64,000 nucleotides of DNA from NCBI GenBank assembly GCA_029339505.1, contig JAQISU010000189.1, positions 1,488,001 to 1,552,000 of the forward strand, in the 5' to 3' direction. The translations under genes and the position numbers were made by a program. Positions 1-11,770 of the stretch are shown one piece after another. The notes under the pieces are model-generated. The model saw only the letters and a program-made list of their open reading frames with translations. It was not told the DNA's origin and made no database searches. Within the stretch, counting starts at the first letter, position 1. Each line of letters starts with the position of its first letter. The DNA is from Unio delphinus (taxonomy: Eukaryota > Mollusca > Bivalvia > Unionida > Unionidae).

Positions 1-3000
1 TAACAACCAATGAAACTTCTAAGAACGAGACTTTCTAACAACCAATGAAAATTCTAAGAACGAGACTTTTTAACAACCAATGAAAATATTAAGACCGAGA
101 CTTTCTAACAACCAATGAAAATTCTAAGAACGAGACTTTCTAGCAACCAATGAAAATTCTAAGACCGAGACTTTCTAACAACCAATGAAAATATTAAGAC
201 CGAGACTTTTTAACAACCAATGAAAATTCTAAGAACGAGACTTTTTAACAACCAATGAAAATATTAAGACCGAGACTTTCTAACAACCAATGAAACTTCT
301 AAGAACGAGACTTTTTAACAACCAATGAAAATTCTAAGACCGAGACTTTCTAACAACCAATGAAAATATTAAGACCGAGACTTTCTAACAACCAATGAAA
401 CTTCTAAGACCGAGACTTTCTAACAACCAATGAAAATTTTAAGGACGAGACTTTCTAACAACCAATGAAAATTCTAAGAACGAGATTTTCTAACAACCAA
501 TGAAAATTCTAAGAACGAGACTTTCTAACAACCAATGAAAATTCTAAGACCGAGACTTTCTAACAACCAATGAAAATTTTAAGACCGAGACTTTCTAACA
601 ACCAATGAAAATTCTAAGACCGAGACTTTCTAACAACCAATTAAAATTTTAAGGACGAGACTTTCTAACAACCAATGAAAATTCTAAGAACGAGATTTTC
701 TAACAACCAATGAAAATATTAAGAACGAGACATTCTAACAACCAATGAAACTTCTAAGAACGAGACTTTCTAGCAACCAATGAAAATTTTAAGACCGAGA
801 CATTCTAACAACCAATGAAAATATTAAGACCGAGACTTTCTAACAACCAATGAAACTTCTAAGAACGAGACTTTTTAACAACCAATGAAAATTCTAAGAC
901 CGAGACTTTCTAACAACCAATGAAAATATTAAGACCGAGACTTTCTAACAACCAATGAAAATTCTAAGAACGAGACTTTCTAACAACCAATGAAAATATT
1001 AAGACCGAGACTTTCTAACAACCAATGAAAATTCTAAGAACGAGACTTTCTAACAACCAATGAAAATTCTAAGACCGAGACTTTCTAACAACCAATGAAA
1101 ATATTAAGACCGAGACTTTCTAACAACCAATGAAACTTCTAAGAACGAGACTTTTTAACAACCAATGAAAATTCTAAGAACGAGACTTTCTAACAACCAA
1201 TGAAAATTCTAAGAACGAGACTTTTTAACAACCAATGAAAATATTAAGACCGAGACTTTCTAACAACCAATGAAAATTCTAAGAACGAGACTTTCTAGCA
1301 ACCAATGAAAATTCTAAGACCGAGACTTTCTAACAACCAATGAAAATATTAAGACCGAGACTTTCTAACAACCAATGAAACTTCTAAGAACGAGACTTTC
1401 TAACAACCAATGAAAATTCTAAGAACGAGACTTTTTAACAACCAATGAAAATATTAAGACCGAGACTTTCTAACAACCAATGAAAATTATAAGAACGAGA
1501 CTTTCTAGCAACCAATGAAAATTCTAAGACCGAGACTTTCTAACAACCAATGAAAATATTAAGACCGAGACTTTCTAACAACCAATGAAACTTCTAAGAA
1601 CGAGACTTTCTAACAACCAATGAAAATTCTAAGAACGAGACTTTATAACAACCAATGAAACTATTAAGACCGAGACTTTCTAACAACCAATGAAACTTCT
1701 AAGAACGAGACTTTCTAACAACCAATGAAAATATTAAGACCGAGACTTTCTAACAACCAATGAAAATTCTAAGACCGAGACTTTCTAACAACCAATGAAA
1801 ATATTAAGACCGAGACTTTCTAACAACCAATGAAACTTCTAAGAACGAGACTTTCTAACAACCAATGAAAATTCTAAGAACGAGACTTTATAACAACCAA
1901 TGAAACTATTAAGACCGAGACTTTCTAACAACCAATGAAACTTCTAAGAACGAGACTTTCTAACAACCAATGAAAATTCTAAGACCGAGACTTTCTAACA
2001 ACCAATGAAAATATTAAGACCGAGACTTTCTAACAACCAATGAAAATTCTAAGACCGAGACTTTCTAACAACCAATTAAAATTTTAAGAACGAGACTTTC
2101 TAACAACCAATGAAAATTGTAAGAACGAGACTTTCTAACAACCAATGAAAATTCTAAGAACGAGACTTTCTAACAACCAATGAAAATTCTAAGAACGAGA
2201 TTTTCTAACAACCAATGAAAATTCTAAGACCGAGACTTTCTAACAACCAATGAAAATTTTAAGACCGAGACTTTCTAACAACCAATGAAAATTCTAAGAC
2301 CGAGACTTTCTAACAACCAATGAAAATTTTAAGACCGAGACTTTCTAACAACCAATGAAAATTCTAAGAACGAGACTTTCTAACAACCAATTAAAATTTT
2401 AAGGACGAGACTTTCTAACAACCAATGAAAATTCTAAGAACGAGATTTTCTAACAACCAATGAAAATATTAAGAACGAGACTTTCTAACAACCAATGAAA
2501 CTTCTAAGAACGAGACTTTCTAGCAACCAATGAAAATTTTAAGACCGAGACATTCTAACAACCAATGAAAATATTAAGACCGAGACTTTCTAACAACCAA
2601 TGAAACTTCTAAGAACGAGACTTTCTAACAACCAATGAAAATTCTAAGAACGAGACTTTTTAACAACCAATGAAAATATTAAGACCGAGACATTCTAACA
2701 ACCAATGAAACTTCTAAGAACGAGACTTTTTAACAACCAATGAAAATTCTAAGAACGAGACTTTCTAACAACCAATGAAAATTCTAAGAACGAGACTTTC
2801 TAACAACCAATGAAAATATTAAGACCGAGACATTCTAACAACCAATGAAACTTCTAAGAACGAGACTTTTTAACAACCAATGAAAATTCTAAGACCGAGA
2901 CTTTCTAACAACCAATGAAACTTCTAAGAACGAGACTTTCTAACAACCAATGAAAATTCTAAGAACGAGACTTTATAACAACCAATGAAAATTCTAAGAA

Positions 3001-3626
3001 CGAGACTTTCTAACAACCAATGAAAATTCTAAGAACGAGACTTTATAACAACCAATGAAAATTCTAAGAACGAGACTTTATAACAACCAATGAAAATATT
3101 AAGAACGAGACTTTATAACAACCAATGAAAATATTAAGACCGAGACTTTATAACAACCAATGAAAATTCTAAGAACGAGACTTTATAACAACCAATGAAA
3201 ATATTAAGAACGAGACTTTATAACAACCAATTAAAATTTTAAGGACGAGACTTTATAACAACCAATGAAAATATTAAGACCGAGACTTTATAACAACCAA
3301 TGAAAATTCTAAGAACGAGACTTTATAACAACCAATGAAAATATTAAGAACGAGACTTTATAACAACCAATTAAAATTTTAAGGACGAGACTTTCTAACA
3401 ACCAATGTAAATTCTAAGAACGAGACTTTTTAACAACCAATGAAAATATTAAGAACGAGACTTTATAACAACCAATGAAAATTTTAAGAACGAGACTTTA
3501 TAACAACCAATTAAAATTTTAAGGACGAGACTTTATAACAACCAATGAAAATTCTAAGAACGAGACTTTCTAACAACCAATGAAAATTCTAAGACCGAGA
3601 CTTTCTAACAACCAATGAAAATGAAT
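1..3626. repeat. 35-bp satellite array, 103 full units, open at the left window edge
   Basis: The unit reads TAACAACCAATGAAAATTCT then AAGAACGAGACTTTC (35 bp). A unit start falls at position 1 and again at 3606, which is 103 x 35, so no net insertion or deletion is visible across the array. Units differ only by substitutions at a few sites: ATTCT/CTTCT/ATATT/ATTTT in the middle, AAGAAC/AAGACC/AAGGAC, and CTTTC/CTTTT/CTTTA/CATTC at the end. The CTTTA form dominates near 2.97-3.55 kb. A partial 104th unit decays into unique sequence at about 3620. No long frame is open, because 35 is not a multiple of three and each unit carries TAA and TGA. The array continues beyond the window on the left. 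Confidence 0.97.
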
Positions 3627-6022
3627 TTAATTTTGTAAGATCTTATTCAGTGCCTGAATATATTACAATTAATCTCAAACTCTAGTTCAGATCACGTTTA
3701 TGATCTCAAGATCCGATATTTAGTTTTGTAATCATAAATAGTAAAATAGTAAACGATTTAATTCTTCCCGGAATAAACCTTCTGATGAAAAGTTGTGAAT
3801 CAGAATCACTATGTCTGCACGAACGTGAATGTTTTTGTTTATGTGACTGTGTGTCTGTGCCATTCTCTGTCTGTGTTCGTCTGTTTGTGTGTGTGTCCAT
3901 GTGTTTGTGTTACAAATATATAAGAACACGTAAATCTTACTAAAAGCTGATGAACGCGATATCTATCATAAGAGTTATTCAAGATCTCGAAATTCTTCCT
4001 CGTACCACAAATAAAAACCTCCCATTTGCAGAAACAAATCACTTCTTATCGACGCAATCAGGATAAATCAGGCATGTAATTATATTATATTTTAGACCAC
4101 CGACACCTTGTTTGGTATTCATACCTAAGCGAGTCCACAACCGTGTTCAATGACGTTAGATTACCAGTCTAATTGAGATGAAGGATAGACTTGTTCTATG
4201 TCTCTTTACAGATTTGCCATTGAAATACCTTTTTAACATTCGATGATATCTGGAAAATTCCCACGAGGCTGATCCAGTTTTTCTTTACAAGTTGTGCAGG
4301 TCGTAAACAATGTGAATGAATCATTCTTTGTTTATTGACAAACTTTGACAGTCTAAAGTACATCCCTGCTTACAAGTTGGCGTGATTGAGGTGTTATGCA
4401 TTATTCCTTGATCCCCTTTGTTTTTATAATCGTCACTAAAACTGTTAAGCTGTGAAATAATTTTGGCGTTTGATATATCAAAAAACATAGAAACATTTTT
4501 AGCATTTTGTACTGTATGCCGGGTTCCTGCAATTTTGTTTATATAAAGCATGACAGAATTATGTCCCAGAATAAACTCTTTCATGATCCTATATGAACTG
4601 TCTATGTCTTGTATTCACCGCTTGATTTTCATATATTTCCGTATATGAGTTCATCACCGGGTGTCTATTCGTGTGAAAAAGCAATCTGAAGAGTCAAGGC
4701 CATTATGATGCGATCGCTCAGATATCAATACCCGATGGATCATTGTTTTCATACTTATTCTGGTTTTCACTGGTTCAGTGGAAAGTTTGCGAAATATACG
4801 CGTATTTGCGAGCAAAATATAAGTGGTTTTCGATGCATGAGTCCTAAAGAGGTCTACAGTACTGATGCATGCTAAATTAAGCTCTACTCTAACATATGCC
4901 GTTTTCTTCAAGCTACGCAAATATTAGTTCAACGATGGTGTGAATGCCATTACAACAACAAAAATGTTCCAAAAGCCAAATGAAAAATGAGATTGAAACA
5001 TATTATGTACTTGGTGAAAACTACACACAATTTCTGGAGCACTCATAATGATTAAAAAAAAAATGTTTCTTTAGGAGCATAAATAATAATAGATACAGGC
5101 GTGGCTGCGAGGGAGGGAGCAGAGGGGGGACAGATGCACCAGACTAGTGCAGCGCTAAAATGTGCCTTGAAATAGGTTGTATGTAGAATATAGGGTTTCA
5201 GAGTTAAGGGGGGTGGGGACGTAAAATTAATCTTGTCCCCGGTCTCCAAATACTTAAGCTATGCCTCTGTAAATTAAAGAATGTTCCATGCATAGAATTT
5301 AGTGATGATCGAAATCCAAATCTCGACTCTGCGAATTGATGGAAAGGGTTGACGACTGTACTCAATAGCCGTGTGAATTTTGACACCTTTAATATACAAA
5401 CTGGCCTTAATTACAGGATTGCCTTTATATACTGTAACATAATGAACTTTGCATATTCATTGTAACACATAACGGAACGAATTTTGCATGTTTCACTGTG
5501 ACTCATAGTAATCTTAAATGGATATATATGATTTTGAACGGAATGAAATTCATGGAAAGGTTGAGGATACCTCTACTTTGGTTAATACATTTGGTACGGA
5601 CCTGACTGGTTCGTAATGAGGCTCTGTTTGATAACAGTATCAGGCGAAACTGGTCAAGGGGTAAAGCACGTATTGTTTATCGAAATGCCTTGGGTTGAAA
5701 TGTTGGAGAAACAGTGTTACTGAAATAATTGTCAAAGCTGAACTTTGATGTGATAGGTTTGATCGGTTTAATAAGAGAAGAGATAAATGTTACTAGTCAG
5801 TCTAAATTTTGCAATGTTAGCATTTAGTGTCTGATTTGAGATAGAATATGGTAAATTCTGAGGTGTAATTAGAGATAGAATGTTAGTTTATTTCAGAAAG
5901 GTATGTAGAGAAAAATGTTAGGAAGCATTTATTTGATTTAACAGGAAAATAGCTTCATCGTCTGATATTAAGGAATCCATGGCGGAATCAGTAAACGACT
6001 GGAATAACAGTTGATGGCCAGC

Positions 6023-6025
<3 letters not shown>
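3627..6025. other. Unique AT-rich sequence without recognisable genes
   Basis: A GT-rich, imperfect microsatellite-like patch lies at about 3836-3910. Open frames of 60-90 codons on the minus strand (4321-4584, 4654-4920) have no recognisable domain and look like chance frames. I see no transposase, reverse transcriptase or tRNA-like segment. Confidence 0.5.

Positions 6026-6082
<57 letters not shown>
6026..6082. repeat. (GA)n microsatellite
   Basis: Uninterrupted AG dinucleotide tract of about 57 bp. Confidence 0.97.
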
Positions 6083-6086
<4 letters not shown>

Positions 6087-6567
6087 TGAGTGTTGAATCT
6101 GGATATTCACCCGCAACACGGATTTAGGTTATGCAGACATGCAGGATAATTCAAGTTTTAAAAGCACACTCAACTTCATGACGAAATTTGACACAAACGG
6201 AAGTGCTAATTGCATTTTTAGAACTTAGATTTTTTTATCTTCTTCTAGTAAATGTGTATTCTACATTTGGTACTGTATACTCTGATTTTGTTTATCTAAT
6301 TAATTAAATTGTTATATTGTTTTATACTTGTTGTTCTTTTCAATATATCTGCTCAGATCTCCATTCATTTCATCCATTAATTTCGTATCTCGATTTGGGC
6401 CATACCGCCGTGGTCAATCATCCTATGGGCCGATAACCATCATTCGAAAGATAATAAACTAACCTCATTACAGTAATAAAAAAGATACAACATAAAAATA
6501 ATGCGCGTTGTATTGACTGTACCTGTACTTTCAGTGAGGATAACGGCATCATACATAATTTATTCTT

Positions 6568-6723
6568 GCTGATAAGTTGAATCCAACTGCAAACGTCACA
6601 GATCCAAATCAGCCGTCGCAGAGGTATTCAGTAGAAAAAATACGTAGACCCTGATCACTTGGCGCATTATGTGCCAGCAGACCATGGTCTTTGTTTCGTA
6701 CAGTGGGATTCAACTTATAAGCG
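6568..6723. mobile_element. Possible short inverted-repeat (MITE-like) element
   Basis: The left end has ATAAGTTGAATCC (from about 6572) and the right end has its exact reverse complement GGATTCAACTTAT (about 6706-6718). Similarity continues on both sides: GCTGATAAGTTGAATCCAAC on the left against GCTTATAAGTTGAATCCCAC read from the right end. The enclosed segment is about 155 bp with no coding frame. That size and terminal inverted repeats are typical of non-autonomous DNA transposons. I could not identify a target-site duplication with confidence, so an unrelated hairpin is possible. Confidence 0.45.
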
Positions 6724-7313
6724 ACGGGATACGGTTAGTGTCATATTGTCTGATATAACCTAATCAGTTCAAAACACAGCTGCTCGGATCATTTTTAGAG
6801 TACCTCGATTAAAGTACACCTCGCCACTGTTATGTACCATACACTGGCTATCCATTTCATACAGAATCAAATACAATATTTGTTGTCTGTGCTACTTTTC
6901 ACTGACAGACGCAAGTCCAAAATACCTATCTGGCTCACCCATGAGTATACACCAGCACGACACTTACGCTCCTCTTCTGACAATCGTATACTCATTACGT
7001 CAACTATGAAAACGAAGTCATATGGACAACGTTCTTTTGCATACCAGGGCCAGAATGCGGAACGAAATGCCCATTTAAATTAGACACAAATACACAGTGA
7101 TCCCTTTTAAAAGTGCTCTTAAAACTCGCCTTTTTCTACTGCAAGAACAAACTTAAAGACCTAATAATGTTTCGTACCATAATATTTTCAGCATTTTTAT
7201 GTTTTCCAATTGCATGGGTTTTTTTTTTTGTTTTCTTTTTCTGTAGTGATATCATTATAGATGTTGTAAAGCGCTTAGAGCTTCTAAAAATTAGGCGCTA
7301 TACAAAGTCCTCA

Positions 7314-7368
<55 letters not shown>
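6700..7368 (+). mobile_element. Decayed 3' end of an L2/CR1-like LINE, with its 3' hairpin tail
   Basis: Reading across frames gives the conserved C-terminal part of a non-LTR retrotransposon ORF2. First comes QNTAARIIFRVPRLKY (about 6770-6820, family pattern QNAAARLI-R-PR), then a degenerate HWLSISYRIKY (family HWLPV--RI-YK). Next are YTPARHLRSSSDN (about 6943-6985) and KTKSYGQRSFAYQG (about 7010-7050), then PFKSALKTRLFLLQEQT with a stop at 7154-7156. At least two frameshifts and several stops separate these blocks, so the copy is dead. The 3' untranslated tail has a hairpin, GCGCTTAG at 7271 pairing with TTAGGCGC at 7291, then (ATT)n from about 7315. This is the 5'-truncated form usual for target-primed insertions. 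Clade assignment is from pattern memory; L2 versus CR1 is not certain. Confidence 0.85.
7315..7368 (+). repeat. (ATT)n tail of the LINE
   Basis: About 17 ATT units directly follow the LINE 3' hairpin. LINEs of this group end in short tandem repeats rather than poly(A). Confidence 0.9.
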
Positions 7369-8198
7369 GTGTAAATCGAAAACTGAACAAAATTTTGCGA
7401 CAGTCTGGTATCGCCTAGTCTTGTATCATGTTCTCTGTAAATATTGTTAATGTACCAGGCTAGATAGTAAAGTCTTCGTAAAATTTAATAAGGGATAAAA
7501 AAAAATTAATCAACTAAAAAATCTTTTATTTATCAAATTTAAAAAAAATTATCTTTCAGTTTGACTTGAAGAGGCCATGGAAGGACCCCGTATGAAAGTA
7601 TGACCTAATGTGGTAACGTTGTTGACACGACTTTACGACTCTGTAATGAACAAACGAGCTAATTAATGAAGGAGTGTTTTTTTTTTTTATCGAAGCAGCT
7701 CTCTGCCTCTCTTCACTATTGATTGATTAAACTAAACCAGGTAATTCAACAACCGTTAAAGATGTTTGAATATAGAAAGATAGTTCATGAGATTAAAAAA
7801 ATTTGTCTTTATACTAATCCACACACAAATACGCGGAGCAAAACAAAAATGCGTGGACATTTCATGGCACAAACCTGTATAACCAGATTTCTCAATCAAA
7901 GAAGAAATAAAGAAAATATGATTCACTCATGAAACCTTATGTTTTGAATCAGCTATGCTGTAAAAGTACTTGGCATGTTTTCCTACTTGCCAGTCTGCGT
8001 ATGTATTGAATTTTGCATAAAAGCATGTCTTAATTGCTTTCGTCACAGAGTACAAATACAATTATCCTGCACCACCCGTTCCTGACTATTCATTTTTAAT
8101 ATAGCTGCAGTTTGGTCCGTCAGAGTCTCGTTTTTATAGATTTTTTTTTCCTCCATATAATACGGCGCACTGTTCAATCAAAATAGTATTATGGTAAC
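7369..8198. other. Unique AT-rich sequence
   Basis: Contains homopolymer A and T runs (for example T runs near 7677-7690). The small open frame at 7723-7932 has no recognisable domain. Nothing else identified. Confidence 0.45.
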
Positions 8199-8850
8199 GT
8201 GACCATTACCTTACCAGTATGTTTCAGTCCGTTACAAAATAGCGAGAAATCCCCCCCCAAAAAAAAAAACGCAGAGGATACGGTAGATCGCACAAGCATC
8301 GAACAGGTAGACACAAACCTCCAGAAACAACAAATGACAACCGGACAGCAAAGACTCACGCAGGCCCTGAATCAGACAAAGAAACGGAAGGAGACAATAA
8401 TAGACAACAACAAAGGAGAAATCGATCAGAAAAATAGAAGAAAAGGGGATATAATGAAATTGAATGCAAACAGCATGACGGAAACTAACAGACCAGTTAA
8501 TCAAGAGACGAGGATACAGAAAATAGCACCAATAAACCAAACGGGAGAAAAGAACAATGGAAATATACAGAAAACAAAGAAACAACCACAAAAACAACAA
8601 ACTGAGAGAGAAAAAACACAGACCCTGAAGGGAAACAACAAAAGTCCTGATAGACAACAAATGAATCAAAAAGGGGATTGAAGGAAAAGAAACAGAAAAT
8701 ACTGGAATGGTTGAATACATGACAGAGGAACAATTCTTCATACATGAAAGGAAAAAAAAAGAAAGGAAAAAAGAAGGAAAATGAGGGAGGAATATCAAAG
8801 AATGATGGAAGACGCTCTATACAATGTTGAATGTTTAGAAGGATATGATT
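8199..8850 (+). pseudogene. Purine-rich, lysine/glutamine-rich reading frame, possible retroelement ORF1 relic
   Basis: A 160-codon frame (8199-8681) encodes a very polar K/Q/N/T-rich product with no recognisable domain. Coding-like sequence seems to continue past its stop in a second frame (about 8673-8780: a segment containing EYMTEEQFFIHERKKK). A third frame (about 8781-8850) has MREEYQRMMEDALYNVECLE and then a stop. The charged coiled-coil-like character and successive frameshifts fit a dead ORF1 of a non-LTR element. A following A-rich spacer and a frame starting KTNIFSI near 8920 would be where ORF2 would start. The complementary 188-codon minus-strand frame (8232-8798) is the pyrimidine-rich mirror and reads as low complexity. 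Alternative: merely biased purine-rich DNA. Confidence 0.35.
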
Positions 8851-9645
8851 GAAAAAATGAATTTTAAATAAAAATTGTAAACAAAAAAGTAATATAAAAA
8901 AATATCAACAAGAATAAAAACTAACATCTTCTCAATTCATAGAATACAAACAGAAAAATTAGGACAGGAGGGCCTCTCCATAATGGTCTATGAACATCAA
9001 CGGAAAGAGCACCCTCCCAAAAAAAAAACAGAAATGTAGTGGAGGTGGTCAAGGTACCAGACTTTTAAAATAAGTTCTGTCACCTTATGGCCTCATTACA
9101 GATTTCACTGTTTTGAAAGAAAACGTTGAAACTACATAGAGTTGTACTGCTCTGAGTAAAGAACTACTTAAAATGTTACTAACAATAAGTTACGGCATAC
9201 ACAGTTCACTCCTCTACTATTATCCGCAAAACAGAGCAGCATCAAATAATTATTCCTTTTTGTAGCAGAGGATGTCAAGCAACCGAATGTTTTGTAACCA
9301 GGACCTAATTAAAACTTCAGTTTTATTTTGTACTTATTAACCTCTGCGCAGTGCAAGTATTTTTGTGTACATTGGCCGAGTCTTTTTAGACTACAATTAC
9401 ACGAAATAATTGTGTGTTTTTCTTCTCTTTTTTTCTTCTTGCAATATGTCTCAAAGGATGCTTATGAAAGCAAACGGTTTATCTAATTATCGCAAACTGT
9501 CTGCAAGACAGCACTGTTGTTCGACGTATGCGACAGCGAACTTAACTGTGGATGCTACCAATGGCACATACCACTCTCGTACAGACAAATGTCAATGTCT
9601 ACAGAAAATGTTCATCTTCATGCCGTCTGTGTAAGGGTTGGCCTT
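8851..9645. other. Unique AT-rich sequence
   Basis: May include the start of a decayed ORF2 (see the preceding entry), but I see no endonuclease motif. Open frames at 9410-9634 and 9517-9711 are short and unrecognised. Confidence 0.4.
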
Positions 9646-9653
9646 ACACAACA

Positions 9654-9699
<46 letters not shown>
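9646..9699. repeat. (CA)n microsatellite
   Basis: CA dinucleotide tract with one T interruption near its start. Confidence 0.96.
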
Positions 9700-9702
<3 letters not shown>

Positions 9703-9820
9703 CAGAAATAAATGTAACTCCATGAAATCAATTAAACAGATGTGCTGTTTCGTCCTTTAGCGGTTCTCTAGAAAACTTTCTTTGTTATTTCCTCTTTTTT
9801 TCTTTGATACCTGCCAACAA

Positions 9821-11770
9821 ATGCAGACTTGTATTGACCAGAAGGCAGACTTTTTTTAATTGAAATGCAGACTTGTATCAACTAGAATACAGACTTGTCT
9901 CGACTAGAATACAGACATCTATTGCCTAGAACGCAAACTTGTATTGACTAGAATGCAGACTTGTATTAACTAGAATGCAGACTTGCATTAATTGAAATGC
10001 AGACTTGTATCGACTAGAATGCAGACTTGTATCGACTAGAATGCAGACTTGTATTAACTAGAATGCAGACTTGCATTAATTGAAATGCAGACTTGTATTG
10101 ACTAGAATGCAGACTTGTATCGACTAGGATGCAGACTTGTATTGACTAGGATGCAGACTTGTATTGACCAAAATGCAGACTTTTATTAACTAGAATGTAT
10201 ACTTGAAATAATTGAAATGCAGACTTGTATTGACCAGAACGCAGACTTTTTTGAATTGAAATGCAGACTTGTATCAACTAGAATACAGACTTGTCTCGAC
10301 TAGAATACAGACATATATTAACTAGATTGACTAGAATGCAGACTTGTATTAACTAGAATGCAGACTTGCATTAATTGAAATGCAGACTTGTATCGACTAG
10401 GATGCAGACTTGTATTGACTAGGATGCAGACTTGTATTGAACAAAATGCAGACTTTTATTAACTAGAATGCATTCTTGAAATAATTGAAATGCAGACTTG
10501 TATTGACTACAATGAATATTTATATTGACTAGAATGCAGATTTGTATCGACTAGAATGCAGACTTGTATCAACTGCGGGCTTGTAGTAATTGAAAGGCAG
10601 ACTTACACTGACTAGAATGCAGACTAGAATGCAGACTTGTATTGACTAGAATGCAGACTTGTATTGACTAGAATGCAGACTTGTATCGACTAGAATGCAG
10701 ACTTGTATCAACTGCGGGCTTGTAGTAATTGAAAGGCAGACTTACACTGACTAGAATGCAGACTAGAATGCAGACTTGTATTGACTAGAATGCAGACTTG
10801 TATTGAATAGAATGCAGACTTATATTGACTAGAATGCAGACTTGTATCGACTAGAATGCAGACTTGTATCAACTGCGGGCTTGTAGTAATTGAAAGGCAG
10901 ACTTACACTGACTAGAATGCAGACTAGAATGCAGACTTGTATTGACTAGAATGCAGACTTGTATTGAATAGAATGCAGACTTGTATTGACTAGAATGCAG
11001 ACTTGCATTGACTAGAATGCAGACTTGTATTGACTAGATAGCAGACTTGTATTGACCAGAATGCAGACCTGTATTGACTAGATAGCGGACTTGTATTGAC
11101 TAGAATGCAGACTTGTATTGACTAGAATGCAGACTTGTATTGACTAGATAGCAGACTTGTATTAACTAGAATGCAGACTTGTATTTGACTAGAATGCAGA
11201 CTTGTATTGACCGGAATGCAGACCTGTATTGACTAGATAGCGGACTTGTATTGACTAGAATGCAGACTTGTATTGACTAGAATGCAGACTTGTATCGACT
11301 AGAATGCAGACTTGTATTGACTAGAATGCAGACTTGTATTGACTAGAATGCAGACTTGTACTGACTAGAATGCAGACTTGTACTAATCAGAATGCAGACT
11401 TATATCGACTAGATAGCAGACTTGTATTGACTAGAATGTAGACTTGAATTGACTAGAATACAGACTTGTATTGACTAGAATGCAGACTTGTACTGATCAG
11501 AATGCAGACTTGTATCGACTAGATAGCAAACTTGTATTGACTAGAATGTAGACTTGTATTGACTAGAATGCAGACTTGTATTGACTAGAATGCAGATTTG
11601 TATTGACTAGAATGCAGACTTTTATTGATCGGAATGCAGACTTGTATTGACTAGAATGCAGACTTGTACTGACTAGAATGCAGACTTGTACTGATCAGAA
11701 TGCAGACTTGTATCGACTAGATAGCAGACTTGTATTGACTAGAATGCAGACTTGTATAGACTAGAATGCA
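9821..11770. repeat. 22-bp satellite array with higher-order structure
   Basis: Unit AATGCAGACTTGTATTGACTAG (22 bp), close to 88 unit lengths in about 1.95 kb. Variants include TATCGACTAG, TATTAACTAG, ATAGCAGACTTG and GATCAGAATG. The left part (9.82-10.5 kb) is most diverged and includes GCATTAATTGAAATGC variants. A compound block containing AACTGCGGGCTTGTAGTAAT occurs at about 10571, 10710 and 10871. Those spacings are 139 and 161 bp, differing by exactly one unit. Confidence 0.95.

Noticed and set aside
1..3605. CRISPR-like array of regularly spaced repeats
   Set aside because: The whole 35-bp period is repeated with no unique spacers, and the setting is eukaryotic; it is a satellite.
8232..8798. 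188-codon minus-strand frame as a membrane protein gene
   Set aside because: Its Phe/Ser/Leu/Cys-rich product is the mirror of a purine-rich strand; no domain, and the plus strand is the more coding-like.
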